Counted from the stretch's first letter, positions 10,407 through 22,635 are shown. The stretch: DNA of 64,000 nucleotides from Adiantum capillus-veneris (GCA_014529385.2 CM043959.1:85357029-85421028); one strand, 5' to 3'. Made by a program: numbers and translations. Notes: generated by a model not told the origin, from the letters alone.

Positions 10407-11420
10407 AGCTGCTGCGCGTGAAGCTCCAATGGCGACCTGTAAATTGTATTGAAGCTATTTTTTATATAGGAAAGGCACGGCTTAGGTTTGATTATTGTTG
10501 TTATGCAAAAACAGTAGAGAAAGACACAATGTTGTTGACTGCATTCAAGTTTTCTGTGTTCTGTTAAGCTCTGTTTTGCTAGTTCTATTAAGCTCAGATT
10601 TCAGCTTACACAGTTAGCATTTCTTGCATTTCTGCGTTTTCTGCATTTTCTGGTTTGCATTGCACAGTCCTGTCAAGTTTCAATTTTCTGCATTTTCTGT
10701 GTTTTCTGGTTTGTGCACAGTTAGGCGCACAGTTAGTTAATTAAGTAGGTTAGTAATTAGGTGAACCACTGATTAGCAAGTCACTAGGTAGGTGAGATAG
10801 TAAATAGTTAGGTGAGGTCAACGCGCACCAAAACGCGTACCAAATAATATCCAAAAAAAATTTAAAACAAATTTATTTTTTTATTTTTTTTTTAAATTAA
10901 TATTTTCGAAAAATAAAAACGTGAGTGAGGGGGAGGTTATAAAAACGGACAGGTTGGTTTGTATAAAAGTGAGATCGGGATCGTTTGACCCAATCCCAAT
11001 CCCAATCCCAATCCCAATCCCAGTCCCAAGCCCAGGCCTAGGCTCTGTCTTTGTCTTATGATATAGGGTAGTCTCACTCCTATATATATATAGGCTAGAC
11101 TCACAAGGAGGGAGTGAGGAATGTGGGATAAGTCCTACACTCTCCTCTCCTTCATTGCACACTAGGACTTGCTATTTGGAGCCTAGTTCCCCAGCTAGGA
11201 AAAGACTGTTTCGGGCTTTTCTGGAGCAAAATAGAACCAAACGGTGGGCTGTAAAGCAGAGCGCGTCCCTCCTAGCGATACGCTCGTTTCAAGCTATCAC
11301 ACAGCCCATTCCACGACACGCTCTAAAAAATCTAGCAAAAAAACAAACAAAAAACACGCAAAAAACTAGTCACAAGGCCTCCTAGAGCAGCTTTTTGACA
11401 CCTTAGGGTATCAAAAGAAC
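10407..11420 (+). other. Leader region of the 13.4-kb element
   Basis: About 1 kb of untranslated leader. It holds recurrent TTCTGCATTTTCTG phrases (10620-10710), a poly-A/poly-T rich patch (10850-10915), a CCCAAT hexamer array (10989-11036) and a TATATATATATA stretch at 11081-11092. Short ORFs here show no family features. Confidence 0.7.
10989..11036. repeat. CCCAAT hexamer array
   Basis: Five CCCAAT units followed by three one-base variants (CCCAGT, CCCAAG, CCCAGG). Confidence 0.85.
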
Positions 11421-14400
11421 ATGCACTTACGCTCTGGGCGGGTGCTAGAACACGAGAATATTGAGGGTGCCTCTGTTCATACGGACACCCATTACCCATC
11501 CACGATAGGCTCTAGACCCTCAGCGGGGACACAAGGTAGAACTACCCAAGACCCTAAAATAGCCGCTAGTGATTCCTCCTCCGACTCAGAAATCATGGAA
11601 GCATACCCTACCCAAAAAACTGAGAGAGAAGGCCATGCACCTCCCGAAGCTCCACAGCCTAGTACTAGTATATTTAGCCGTTTCATGGAAACATTAGGTA
11701 GAGCTACTCGCTCGGAACCTGATGCAAATGAAGCACACGAAGGGGGTGGGGAAGTGGACTCTCCTTTCACATCGCACGTGGACCCCACACCCCCAAAGAG
11801 TGTCCATATGGATATCCTGCCAACTTCTTACCAAGAAGGCCCTGTTGAGCTACCTCCTTCAGAAGTTCCCTCTAGAGTACCGTTGGTGACAAGTAAAACC
11901 ACGGGGAGCAACATTGCTTCTACCTCACAAGAAACCGTTAACACGTCGACTCTAGAAGGATTGTTCATTAATGATCATTGGACATACGACCTCCACACTG
12001 AGGTGTTGACGGATCTACACTCTGGCCATGCCTACCATGTAGGATGGATAGAGATTGTACAATCCACCTCTAGTGCCACGAGCATCGAAGATCAACAGAA
12101 AATGATCTGTAATGTTATCCATGGCATTATTCAATCCGAAAGGCAAAACCGAGGGGTAAATATACTCTCAACTGGCCCCATGAGATTTCTGGATACGAGC
12201 AAGGCTCAACAGCCTACTCTATCACAAATGGAGACTCCTCTAATGAGTCCCATGGACCCATCTTACGCCATTTCACCTGGGGTCTCTATGCAATCTGAGC
12301 CTCCGGGCGACAACTTTAGCTTCCCTAACTTGGCTCAACCCTCTATTAAGGAAAACACAGTGCTCACTCCAGGGATAGGCCTGACAGAGAATGTACCGAT
12401 GACATCTACGGTTAGCACAGTGCCACTACCTAGTGTCGTAGTACCTGATATGGGGCCTCGACCGTATGTGCCTCTAGCCCCTTATGCACACATGGCCCCC
12501 ACACCTCCAATTGTACCACTTGTTTATGCTCCTCGAGTGCCGCTCCCTAGCCCTTATCCGAGTGGACCTATGCCCGGTTATGTTCCATATCCTGCATCAT
12601 CCACACATATGCCAAGACCGGTACCTTCCCCTCTCCCACATATGATTCCAAGAGTACCTCCACCGGCCCTGCCTCCTCACATAGGTGACTTGGCAGCGTT
12701 TGCTCAAACCATAGGTCGATCTATCGCAGAAAATATGCGTCATGCATCTGATAGAGAGCCTAGAAGTAAGGCAGTACAAATTGCTAAACTCACGCAAAAA
12801 TTCAATGGGGACGAAGATGCTAGAAAACACATTGAAGTGTTTGACCAAGTATGTGATTCCTTAGGGGGACACAACGAACTACATAAGTGCAATGCCTTAA
12901 GCTTGACATTAAGCGGGAAGGCTGGAGATTGGTATAGAACCCTAAGGGTGGACGAGAAAACAATCTACCCTACCCTTCGAAGGTTGTTTCTAAAGGAGTA
13001 CATACGAGAAGGTGTGCTTTGGGGTGTAGCATCTCAGCTACAAAAGGCCGAACGTAAGGAAGGAGAGTCAGTAAGGGACTTCATTAGTCATCTAAAGCAC
13101 TTAAACTCTCGTTGCCCTGTAAATGAGCGCTTCAACAATAACCAACTGCTTGATCGATTCATTCGAGGGTTGAGGAATGAAGGAATCTATAATGGACTAG
13201 TGATTAGAGGTATCACAACCTGGGAAGATGTCACTGCCAATTCAATCCAATTAGAGGACAACTTGATGATAGCAGGCATGAGGGTGTCTACTGACACGAG
13301 ATCCACTAGCTCACAAGCCATTGAGTATGAACCCATGACTGCAAAGCCCATTGCCAATGAGCCAAAGGTATTTGAGACATTCTTGACAGACCTCACCAAG
13401 GCAATCCAAGAGTCTCTTAAGGATAATCGACCCCCTCAAAATAGTCACATGTATCCAAGAAGGGAGCAACAATGGTGTTCCATTTGCTTAGGTCCACATA
13501 GCACTAGTGAGTGCCCTACGTTTAGAGTAAAATTTAATGGAACTTGCAACGCATGTGGTAGGTATGGTCACCAAGCTAAGGATTGTTTAATGATCAAACG
13601 TATGATGGCAAATAGACCGTCTGTAGCCTGGACGGATGCGCCTCGAGCTCCTGTATTGATGCCTGCTCCACCTGTTGAGCAACTACCGCAACACATGGTC
13701 CCTAGATCTCAAAATGTTGTACAAGCTACACCACTACCACCTGCTGTGCTAGGACCGTAGCCCCCGCATCCAAGAGTCGCCCCTATGAACCAAGTGGGTT
13801 GCGAGCCATCTAATGCTTATGCAGATGGCTATGAGGAGTAAATAGACACTAGTATTGCCTACGGACTTGATACATTGGAAGAGTGTCCTATATACTACAT
13901 GGAAGATTGTTGGGGGCAAGTCAAGCCGGTTTATCAAGCTGCTGCTCTCGCATCCAGAGGTCAAAATATCAACACCCAGGCTAGGAGGCCACCTCTTCAA
14001 TGCTACGAGTGTGGTGGACCACATCGGGGAGCGGAGTGCCCTACTTGGCTGCAAAAGAATGCTGCATAGATGCAAATGAATCAAGGGAGCACGTCTGCAA
14101 TGCCAATACTCACATGTAGTCGTTGTGGCATAGATCACTTGATTTCCCAATGCCCCTATAACCCAAATGCGCCTAAAATCACACCCCTAAATTTGGTCAA
14201 AATTGTTAGTGTGACATCGCCAATACCACCCGTCGCACCCGCTTATGCGATTACACGGTCCATGCTTCAAGGGCCAGGCCATATCCTCGAAGAGAGAGAT
14301 ACCGCATCAGTTATCCAAGCAAAGAAAAAGAAGACACGAAGGAAGAGGTCGCAGAAGACGGGAAATTCAAAGCCAAGTTCCAAAACAAACATAGGAGCAG

Positions 14401-14534
14401 GAGATGACCCCGTGTATATGAATGACCTCGAGGATGATTCAGATTCAATCGAGACAATGGAGACTAGAACCAATACCACAAAGGGAAGAACGACAAAGAA
14501 AACCGTAACATGGAACCAAATGAAAATTGAATAA
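11421..14534 (+). pseudogene. gag: gag of the 13.4-kb element, broken by three in-frame stops
   Basis: Gag forms the capsid-like particle and binds element RNA. The start is ATG 11421 (MHLRSGRVL), the first Met of a 779-residue frame. A Pro/Ser-rich first half is followed by the Gag core at about residues 455-620: HIEVFDQVCDSLGG, LSGKAGDWYRTL, FLKEYIREG and FIRGLRNEGIY. Four zinc knuckles follow in the same frame: 13476-13514 (CX2CX3HX4C), 13545-13586 (CX2CX4HX4C), 14001-14039 and 14115-14153 (both CX2CX3HX4C). Stops interrupt at 13758 (TAG), 13839 (TAA) and 14067 (TAG), so knuckles 3 and 4 lie beyond stops. The last piece is Lys/Arg-rich (KKKKTRRKR). Four knuckles is more than the usual one or two. 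Confidence 0.9.
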
Positions 14535-15631
14535 GAGAAAACCATAAAGAGCCTCTGAAAACACCACAAGTGTTTCCAAATCCAATCAAGGACCCCCAAG
14601 ATAAACCGCAGGGGCAAAAAGGGAAGAATCGTAAAAAGAAGATTGGGACGTACCCAAACCCAGTAGACGAGATCGAGCAGGTGAAACATCTAAGAGGTTT
14701 AGTGGAGGAGACTCAAAGGAAACTAGAACCAGAACCCATGCATGTCAAAAATCATGACACAGCGTTTCCCACTCAAGTTCATCCACCCCACATGAACCAT
14801 AGACCATTAGCCATACCTAGTATCATCCAAGAAGGGAGTGAGGACGGGACATCAGAAAGTGAGCATACACCTTTCTTGTTGGAAAGGATGTTTAACGAAG
14901 GAATACCTGATCCCATTGAGGAATATGAGATTCCATCCTCACCAGTTCCTAGTCAAGGGCCTACACCCTGCAAAATGCCAATGAATGTTGCCAAACTAGT
15001 GGACTTCATGTCTTCTGAGGTCCGAACCACGATCATAGCAAAGCTGTATGGAGATCCTGAGTTATTCTTTGCACTTTGAGCATTCCTTAACGGAGAGCTA
15101 CAAACGGGATTACCGCAGTTTGTCCAACCAAATAGGCCTGACTCGATTATGATTGATGAGGAAAATCATGTGCAATCACTTGACTTAGATGGACACGAGT
15201 CTGTGATCGAGGTAACCATTAACGAATTAGGGCAGTATTTTGAAGGTGACGAGTCTAATGCGACCCTACCCATCACTACCAATGGATTAACTATAAAGGG
15301 AATTCTTGATGGTGGTGCGGGAGTTAGCATCGTTACAAAAGATTGTTAGGAATCCATGGGAAAACCCCGCCTCAGTGTTACTAACATTGTGGTAAAGATG
15401 GCAAATGGTACCATAGCCAAACCTATGGGGATGCTCAAGGATCTTAAGATCAAAGTTCTAGGACACAAGGTACAACATACGTTCATTGTAATGGATTTCT
15501 CTAAACACCTTATGTCATATGAAATGATTTTGGGACGACCATTCATGAGGGAAGCACAAATGGTTCATGATTGGTCTAAAATCATGTCTATTTGCAATTC
15601 CAAGACTCTGTCCTTAGAGTGGATTTGGTGA
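14531..15631 (+). pseudogene. Linker and first protease domain, catalytic motif altered
   Basis: The frame shifts by one base relative to gag near 14530; the two frames meet at overlapping stops. A Pro/Glu-rich linker leads to a retropepsin-like domain: LTIKGILDGGAG at 15293-15328 and MILGRPFM at 15524-15547. The catalytic triplet should be D-T/S-G but reads D-G-G (Asp codon 15308-15310). Stops interrupt at 15077 and 15347. The frame is lost again near 15613, where the next frame takes over. This position between gag and RT is the normal one for protease. Confidence 0.8.
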
Positions 15632-18600
15632 CTGGTAAGGTACACCCCTTAGGGAGTAAAACCATTATTGATCATCGCTCTGACACCACAGTTCACTCGG
15701 CCCCACTACAATATTGTTACACTTGTAAGAAGGATACAGACATTGGACAAGATTCTCCTTACATGGATGTGTTACCGGGTATGATGGAATCAGACAACGT
15801 AGACTGGGTACACCTAGCTGCAACCATAGATACCTGGGGAAATAGAGAAACCACTTGGGTCACACCAGAGGGGGAAGAGGTACCACAAATTGCACCTCTG
15901 AACATGATAAGTGCCATACATGCATCTTCTAAGGGCAAGGCAATTGTAGACCAATCTGACAGTGACACCGATAGCTCAATAGAAGAATTTGACCAACGCG
16001 ACTCAGACACGGACTCCCAGACTGAAACGGATTCTGAATCTCATGAATTAGAGAGTGGAGCAAGTTCAGAGTCAAAACATTCGGAAGGACCGAGCACATC
16101 AACCGATGATAGCTCCTTCGAGAGTGAAGAGGACACCAACGAGGACCGCTTTAGTGAGCCAGATCTAAATGCAAATCAAAAGCAGGTCTCAAATAAGAAA
16201 AAGAAAAACTTTAAGAGGCGTCGATATCGAGCCAATGTACGTGCTAGGATAAAAAAGAAGAGATCCTCAGTAGAATGGCTCAGTTATATAGGAGCATGTG
16301 ATGCTCATCGAAAATTTGCAGACGATTGGGGTGAATATCTCCAAAATGTTATGTGGTGTAGACCACGACCCCATGACATAGCCCAATTAGAGATCATAGA
16401 CAAGCCAAAGTTGAGCCACATTGCAAGGAGGCGTCAAAACCAAGAGTTAGCTCGACAACACAAGAAAGCAGAAATAGAAGCACAGACCAAAGCACAACCA
16501 GAATCCACAGACTTGCATCCTGCACCAGAACATTTCAAATCTTACACCACAGGGAAAGCAAAGGTTGTGTACACAAAAGCCCAAAAAATACCTATCGATG
16601 GGAATAATGGAATCTATGATGGTCCGGCAATAGTTAAAGAAATAGAATTAGCCGACCCCGGTGAAGAATCAAAACCTGTTTTTATTGCCCAAGACCTCAC
16701 AGAAGTTGAAGAGGCGGTCCTCAAAGAGCTTCTCAAGGAATTCAAGGACATATTCTCTTGGACATACCATGATATGAAAGGTTTTCCACCTTCTGTGGTC
16801 CAACATACAATCCCTATGATTGGCATTGCGAAGCCCGTACAACAAAGACCCTACCCAATGAATCCTAAGTACGCAAAGATCATTCAAGAAGAACTAGAAA
16901 AGATTATCAAATGTGGGTTCATATATCCTATTGAACACTCTGAATGGGTGTCTCCAATAGTTATCGTGCCAAAAAAGAATGGGAAACTCAGGGTGTGCGC
17001 GGACCTCAAAAAAGTTAATGCAGCTACTAGAAGAGACCATTACCCCCTACCATATTCCGAACATGTACTCGAAAGAGTTGCAGGCAAGGAAGCTTATAGC
17101 TTTCTAGATGGGTAATCAGGCTACAACCAAATCACGATAGCGCTAGAGGACCAAGCTAAAACTGCCTTCATCACAGAATTTGGCGTGTTTTCATTTCGTG
17201 TGATGGCTTTTGGCTTAACAAATGCCCCTGCTACATTCCAACGATTAATAAACACTGCTTTTAAAGAATATTTGAGAGAGTTTTGTGAAGCTTTTTTAGA
17301 CGAACTTTGTGTTTACTCTTCTTGGAAAGAACATCTATCATGTTTGCGGAAGGTGTTTGAAAAGTGTAGGTTATATCGTATCTCATTGAACCCATTCAAA
17401 TGCCAATTTTGGGTCAAGCATGGAGTTATTTTAGGGCATATAGTATCTAAGAATGGTATCTCAACCGATGAGAGCAAAATTAAAGTGATTCTAGAGTTAC
17501 CACCACCAACCAATTACAAGGGAGTTCAAAGGTTCATGGGACACGTGGGTTATTATCGACGGTTTATTTTATTTTTCGCTGAGATAGCACGTCCTTTGTA
17601 CAAGCTTCTCATTGAATTTAAATGGACTGAAGAGTGTGACCAGGCCTATGAACAATTGAAGAAAACACTAGCAAGTGCTCCGATTTTAAGGACACCTAAC
17701 TGGGATGTCATTTTCCATGTGCATATTGATGCATCAAACTTTGCTATTGGGTGTGTTCTCACTCAACCAGGAGAACATAAATTGGACTATCCCATTAGCT
17801 TTGCAAGCCGTCAATTGAACGATGCTGAAAGGAACTACACCACTACAGAGCGAGAAGGTTTAGCAATGGTTTATGCAGTAAAGAAATTTCGCTACTACCT
17901 TCTAGCAAACAAGTTTGTATTTTATGTGGATCATCAAGCGTTGCTGTATCTGGTAAACAAGCCATGCTCCACAGGAAGAATCACACGATGGTTGTTAATT
18001 CTTCTGGAGTTTGATTTCACGATTGTAGTGAGACCCGATAAAAGGCACGTCATGGCTGATCATTTGTCTCGCATACCCAATGGTGAAGCCCCTACAGGAG
18101 TTGATGATGAATTACCCGATACTTCCCTATTCATAGTTGAGACTATGCCTGAATGGAGTGAGAACATTGTTAACTTTTTAGTTAATGGTTTTCCACCCAA
18201 GGAACTTCGTAAGGATATCGCTCAAAGGCTAGTAAAAGAATGTGAACCCTATTGTTTGATTTCCGAAACTCTGTATAGACTAGGCAAGGACGATATTCTT
18301 AGGCGTTGTGCCCACGAGGATGAATATTTGTATATCTTGCAAGAAGCACATATGGGCATAGCAGGAGGAGATTTTTCAGGAGACCTGACTGCTAGAAAGG
18401 TGTTGCAATCAGGCTATTGGTGGCCAACTTTATTTAAGGATGCATCACTTTTTACAAAAGGGTGTGATGAGTGCCAACGTTACAAGACCACACAGCGCAA
18501 AGACAGAATGCCCTTACATCCTATTAAAGTAACCCAACCATTTGAAAAATGGGGCTTAGACTTTGTAGGTCCAATTAGTCCCGCAGCTCGCAACACTCAA

Positions 18601-20751
18601 TCTCGATATATTCTAGTTGCTACGGACTATGTAACAAAGTGGGCTGAAGCTAAGGCATCACAAAAAGCTGACACGAGGACAACAACTAAGTTTCTTTATG
18701 AGAACATTATCACAAGATTTGGTTGCCCTTTTGAAATTGTTAGTGATAATGGTACCCATTTTATAAATGAGGTAATAAGAGAGCTTACCACGACCTTTAT
18801 GATATCCCACCATAAGTCTACACCTTATTACCCGCAAGCTAATGGACAAGCCGAGAGCACCAACAAGACTCTAATCTCTATTTTAACCAAGACGGTAGAA
18901 GCTCATCGCACTGATTGGGATTTGAAGTTGACATATGCTCTATGGGCTTATCGTACTGCTTATAAAGTGGCTATTAATTGTACGCCATTCAAAATGGTAT
19001 TCGGCCAAGAAGCGGTTATGCCTTGGGAGTTTGTCATTCCTAGTCTTAGGGTAGCTTTGCAAGAAGGATGGAATGGTAACCCCTTAACCCAACGTTTGTA
19101 TATCTTAGAAAAACTAGACGAAGAGAGACACTTGGCTGTGGAAAAGGATAGGAGAAAGAAGTGGTTTGATCGCCATGTGAAGGACAAGGACATCAAAGTT
19201 GGTGATAAAGTCCTTATGTATGGAGTACGTAAAGAGAAGAAAAAGTTGAAATATGCTGGTAAAGGACCATATAGAGTATGTGAAATTACCCCACAAGGTA
19301 CCCTTCGTGTGGAAACTCTTGATGGAGTTGAAACCATTGGATTCGTCAATGGGAGTAAATTCAAAAGATATTATGATCCTTTAAGCCAAGAAGAACTACG
19401 GGCCATTCATCAAAAGAAGGCCGCCAAAGCACAAACCAAGTTAAAGAAGATACAAGCTCAAGCTGAGGCTAAGGAGCGACAACAACGTATAAGACAAAAA
19501 CGAGAGGCTAACCTTGGAATCACAAATGCATTCCACGTGGAAATCGAAGAGGATTGGTTGGACTCAGACACACCTCTACGATACCCTATTGAGTTAAATA
19601 GTTCCTATGGAAAAGTGCTATATAACGCCTTATTGGACACGGGTGCTAAATATAATCTCCTATCCTATGGGGTGTGGTGTCAGTTAGGGAAGCCACCTCT
19701 ATCTGAGAGTATTATCCAAGTCAAGGGTGTCAACAAGAAAAAAACTACGGTTTTTGGAATCTGGCACACTTCTGTCAGTTATGACAATGGAATTGTAGCT
19801 CAAGACTTTTTGGTCATGCCTATTGGAACTATGGAGGGTAATATAAACCTAGGACGCACGTGGATGATAGCCACCAAATGCACTATTGATTGGGGGACTG
19901 GGGGTGTCACAATGCAAAAACCAACTCTTATCCCTACCACTCAAGCCATAGTCCCTGAGATATTGCCTAAGGAAATAAAACCCAAGACAGTGCATGTCCA
20001 GGAGGTTGAACCATACGTCCCCATAGCCCAACTCTCTAGATCTTCAACTGATGTAGTTGAAAGAAAGCTTGAGACACACAAGAACCATCCTAATATAACA
20101 AAGAAGGCATACAAGTGGGTCCCTAAAGCTTCTTTAGTAACCATGGCTGATGCTAAAAAACGGAAGCCTCGTAAGAAACGTCCCACTCGCTCCAAGAAAT
20201 GTAAGAAAATGTGGCGCTGGATTCCTAAACGACTATTAAAAGCCCAAGGATACTATAAAGGAAATGATCACATCTGGGTGCCCAAACGTAAATTGTACTC
20301 TTACCTGTCACCTGGCCCATGTAAACCCAATCATGTGGCTCCAAAACAAATTGAAAATCGTGGAAAGAAAAAAATCACGGAATGCGACACACCTGCTCCA
20401 AAGCTAGTTTGGGTACCAAAGAAAGAACGATTTGTTCCACCTAGCTCAGGAACAGGAAAATCAAATGAAGCTTCTTGCTCTTCATGTAGTTCCTATACAG
20501 AAATAGAAGCTTCAACACAACCTCCACCTACCATTGTACATATCCATACAAGCAAGAAAGAGTTTGCACCTCCCGTTGTAGATTCACCACCTCCAACAAT
20601 GTTCCAAATAAAATCATGGGAGAGTACCTTACCACCCTTGCAACTAGATGAAACACATAGGGTGATCAAAAACTATTGGTTAAAGCCTTTACCCATAACA
20701 ACTTGGAACAATTGGTTTCAAAAGGTGACGACATCATTCCAAAAGGTATGA
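15592..20751 (+). pseudogene. pol: pol: RT, RNase H, integrase and long C-terminal extension
   Basis: One frame runs 15592-20751 with a single stop, TAA at 17113, in the FLDG-SGYNQI motif where Tyr is usual. Order: acidic linker (residues 100-190 of the first part), RT (VPKKNGKLRVCADLK, then [16 protein letters not shown]), RNase H (HIDASNFAIGCVL, YTTTEREGLAMVYA, DHQALLYLV), H2C2 finger, integrase core (GLDFVG, SDNGTHF, PQANGQAEST) and the GKGPYRV block. Two defects matter: the RT xxDD box reads D-E (17299-17304), and the second finger His is Asp at 18370. The DDE residues of integrase look kept. The expected end of integrase is near 19380, but the frame goes on for about 455 residues (separate entry). 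Confidence 0.93.
19540..20751 (+). other. Post-integrase extension with a second retropepsin-like domain and WxPK repeats
   Basis: After the integrase C-terminal block and a Lys/Gln-rich coiled stretch, residues about 790-905 of the 17185 frame look like a retropepsin: YNALLDTGAKYNLLS (catalytic-type D-T-G-A, Asp codon 19636), then QDFLVMPIG and INLGRTWM at about 19843-19866. This motif set equals the protease before RT, but here the catalytic triplet is canonical. Then comes a basic region (KKRKPRKKRPTRSKK) with four W-V/I-P-K motifs at residues 978, 1012, 1031 and 1076, and a Pro/Ser-rich tail. A second protease-like domain after integrase is not a layout I know in plant Ty3/gypsy. Activity is unproven; it could be a structural domain or a copy from another element. 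Confidence 0.7.
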
Positions 20752-20998
20752 TCTACCCAAGGAAGGGGGGAGTGTTTGCTGACATCCGTCATTCACTTGC
20801 TTCCCTCTCAACCTTCCTCCCTGACCTCTCAATCTCCAATCTTAGGGAATGTATATATAAAGCCTTATACTCACAAAAACAAGATAAAAAAGTAAAAGAG
20901 CAAGAGCCATAACACAAAATAATAAAAACAAATTATGCACAAGAACACGACCCTTGTAATATTTGCACTCTAACCATCATCTATTTGCGTGTACAGAT

Positions 20999-21697
20999 AT
21001 GTCTAGTACGCTAGAGTCATCCACTCCTGCCTTGGGTGAGAGGTACCCTCGTTACTTTTCACAAATGTTTCACATGGTCTTTCCAGTGCTTGCATGTGAA
21101 TGGGATTTGATAGGTACGCTAGCATGTGAGAGGAATTTTGAGGAGTTAGAATGGCTGATACGTCTCTTGACCACGTCTGATCCATACTTAGTAGAGAGCG
21201 TTTCTCCCATTTCACAAGCCTACCCTTTTGACCAAGATGACTATAGGCGTCTAGTGACCTTCTTAGTAAACATGGGCACCTATGATGAAGAAGAAAATTT
21301 ACATGACTACACGGATGGCACATATGGTCTCATGGATGACGACTTTGTTTATCTTGACGACGAGGATAGGGGTTTAGCCTTAGGGTTCCCCCCAACCTCT
21401 ACAATATCCTATTCCCTTGACTCTTTAAGGGGAGTGCAAATAATTAGGTTAGGGTTCCTTATGTTTTTTGTTGTGTTCAATAAGTGTTGGTACCTTTTCC
21501 CACTAATGTGCCTCCTGGAGGTATTCCTTTTGTTTCCTAGTGTGTACAGGAGCGTGTTGGTATTGATAGGATTTGGACCTTCATGGAACCTTTCTCTCGT
21601 TCACACTTCAAATCAAGCGCGACCATCAACACAAACAGGTGTTTTATGTCCATTAACATTTCCCTTATCTTTTTGCATCCATGTTTGTCTGCTTTGA
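20999..21697 (+). CDS. Accessory ORF between pol and 3' LTR, unknown function
   Basis: An ATG at 20999 opens a 232-residue frame. Sequence before the ATG (TTTGCGTGTACAG) resembles a 3' splice site, which would suit a spliced subgenomic message, but no donor was identified. The N-terminal part is mixed. Residues about 85-125 are acidic (DYDD/DLDDED-type). Residues about 148-192 are strongly hydrophobic (LGFLMFFVVF, LFPLMCLLEVFLLF) and could span a membrane once or twice. Athila-like elements often carry an env-like ORF here, and some Tat elements carry other extra ORFs. I see no known domain, so neither is claimed. The hydrophobic tail could also be a chance extension. Confidence 0.5.
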   Translation: MSSTLESSTPALGERYPRYFSQMFHMVFPVLACEWDLIGTLACERNFEELEWLIRLLTTSDPYLVESVSPISQAYPFDQDDYRRLVTFLVNMGTYDEEENLHDYTDGTYGLMDDDFVYLDDEDRGLALGFPPTSTISYSLDSLRGVQIIRLGFLMFFVVFNKCWYLFPLMCLLEVFLLFPSVYRSVLVLIGFGPSWNLSLVHTSNQARPSTQTGVLCPLTFPLSFCIHVCLL

Positions 21698-22635
21698 TTG
21701 TGATTGGTAGCATAATATTCAACGCATTTTCTTAGTATCAAACATTTAATTCAATGTAATGTTTTGTCATAATCACTTGTCTAGGTTTAAAAGTCAAGCA
21801 GTCCGACTAAGCTAGTTTGACCAAGCTAGGTATTAGAAATCTTCTCTTAATACCATGGGGAATGCCTTCCTAATACGGAATGGTTACTTAGGTTCTTAAT
21901 CCGATTTAGGCAGCATTGTGTGAAATGTACTAGGGCTTCCTAGTGGGCTTAACCCTATTGACCTTTAGCTTAAGTATTATAAAGGGAGTTTACTAATGTG
22001 ATGAGCCTGGGGAGGGTAACAGTGTTATATGACCCCCCAAAGTTACAAAATTAAAATGTTGAAAATGAACAAACAAAAAATCAAAGTGCCACAATGTAAA
22101 ATTTTAAGCTGGAAGAGAAATCCCTGCTTAAATTGGTACTTCACTCACATGTATCGCCTATGGTACTAGAGCCCTAGAGGTTCCTTTTATCGTAGCTTAA
22201 CTACAAGGTCTTCTAGGTATAGCCTCTAGTCAGCCCTCGAACATCAAATACTTGGCTCTCGCGATTAAACAACTTAATTGACCAGAAAAAATTGAGAAGT
22301 AACCCATGGTATTAATAGTCGAGCTCTAGTGCCTTTTGACCGTTAAATTAGCGACCCCGGACTTGTTTAATTTTTTACCTTTACATCTGTTTATGCATTT
22401 GATTATATTGCAATTTAATGCTTATTGCTGACAAATTGTTTAAAATTCTGTTACCAATCAATTTGTCTATCTAAAATTGCATATGATTTTTAATTGTATA
22501 TGAGAATGCAATTACTGTGGCAATGTTGTTTGATTTTGCAGTGAATGAAGAAGGATACGCAGATCCATGTCGACTGCTCTTCCATCTCGATGAACGAGCT
22601 TCAACTGGATAGCTTCCGAGGACAGAATCTACATC
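21698..22635 (+). other. 3' noncoding region of the 13.4-kb element
   Basis: No convincing frame. AT-rich with short direct phrases. It separates the accessory ORF from the polypurine tract. Confidence 0.6.

Noticed and set aside
10989-11036. CCCAAT array as interstitial telomere sequence
   Set aside because: Plant telomeres are CCCTAAA; the unit differs and the array has only eight units.
11492-11788. Minus-strand ORFs inside gag and pol of the 13.4-kb element
   Set aside because: They are shadows of the plus-strand coding frames and lack conserved motifs.
20999-21697. Calling the accessory ORF an envelope protein
   Set aside because: Only position and hydrophobicity support it; no signal peptide, cleavage site or fusion-type motif is recognisable.
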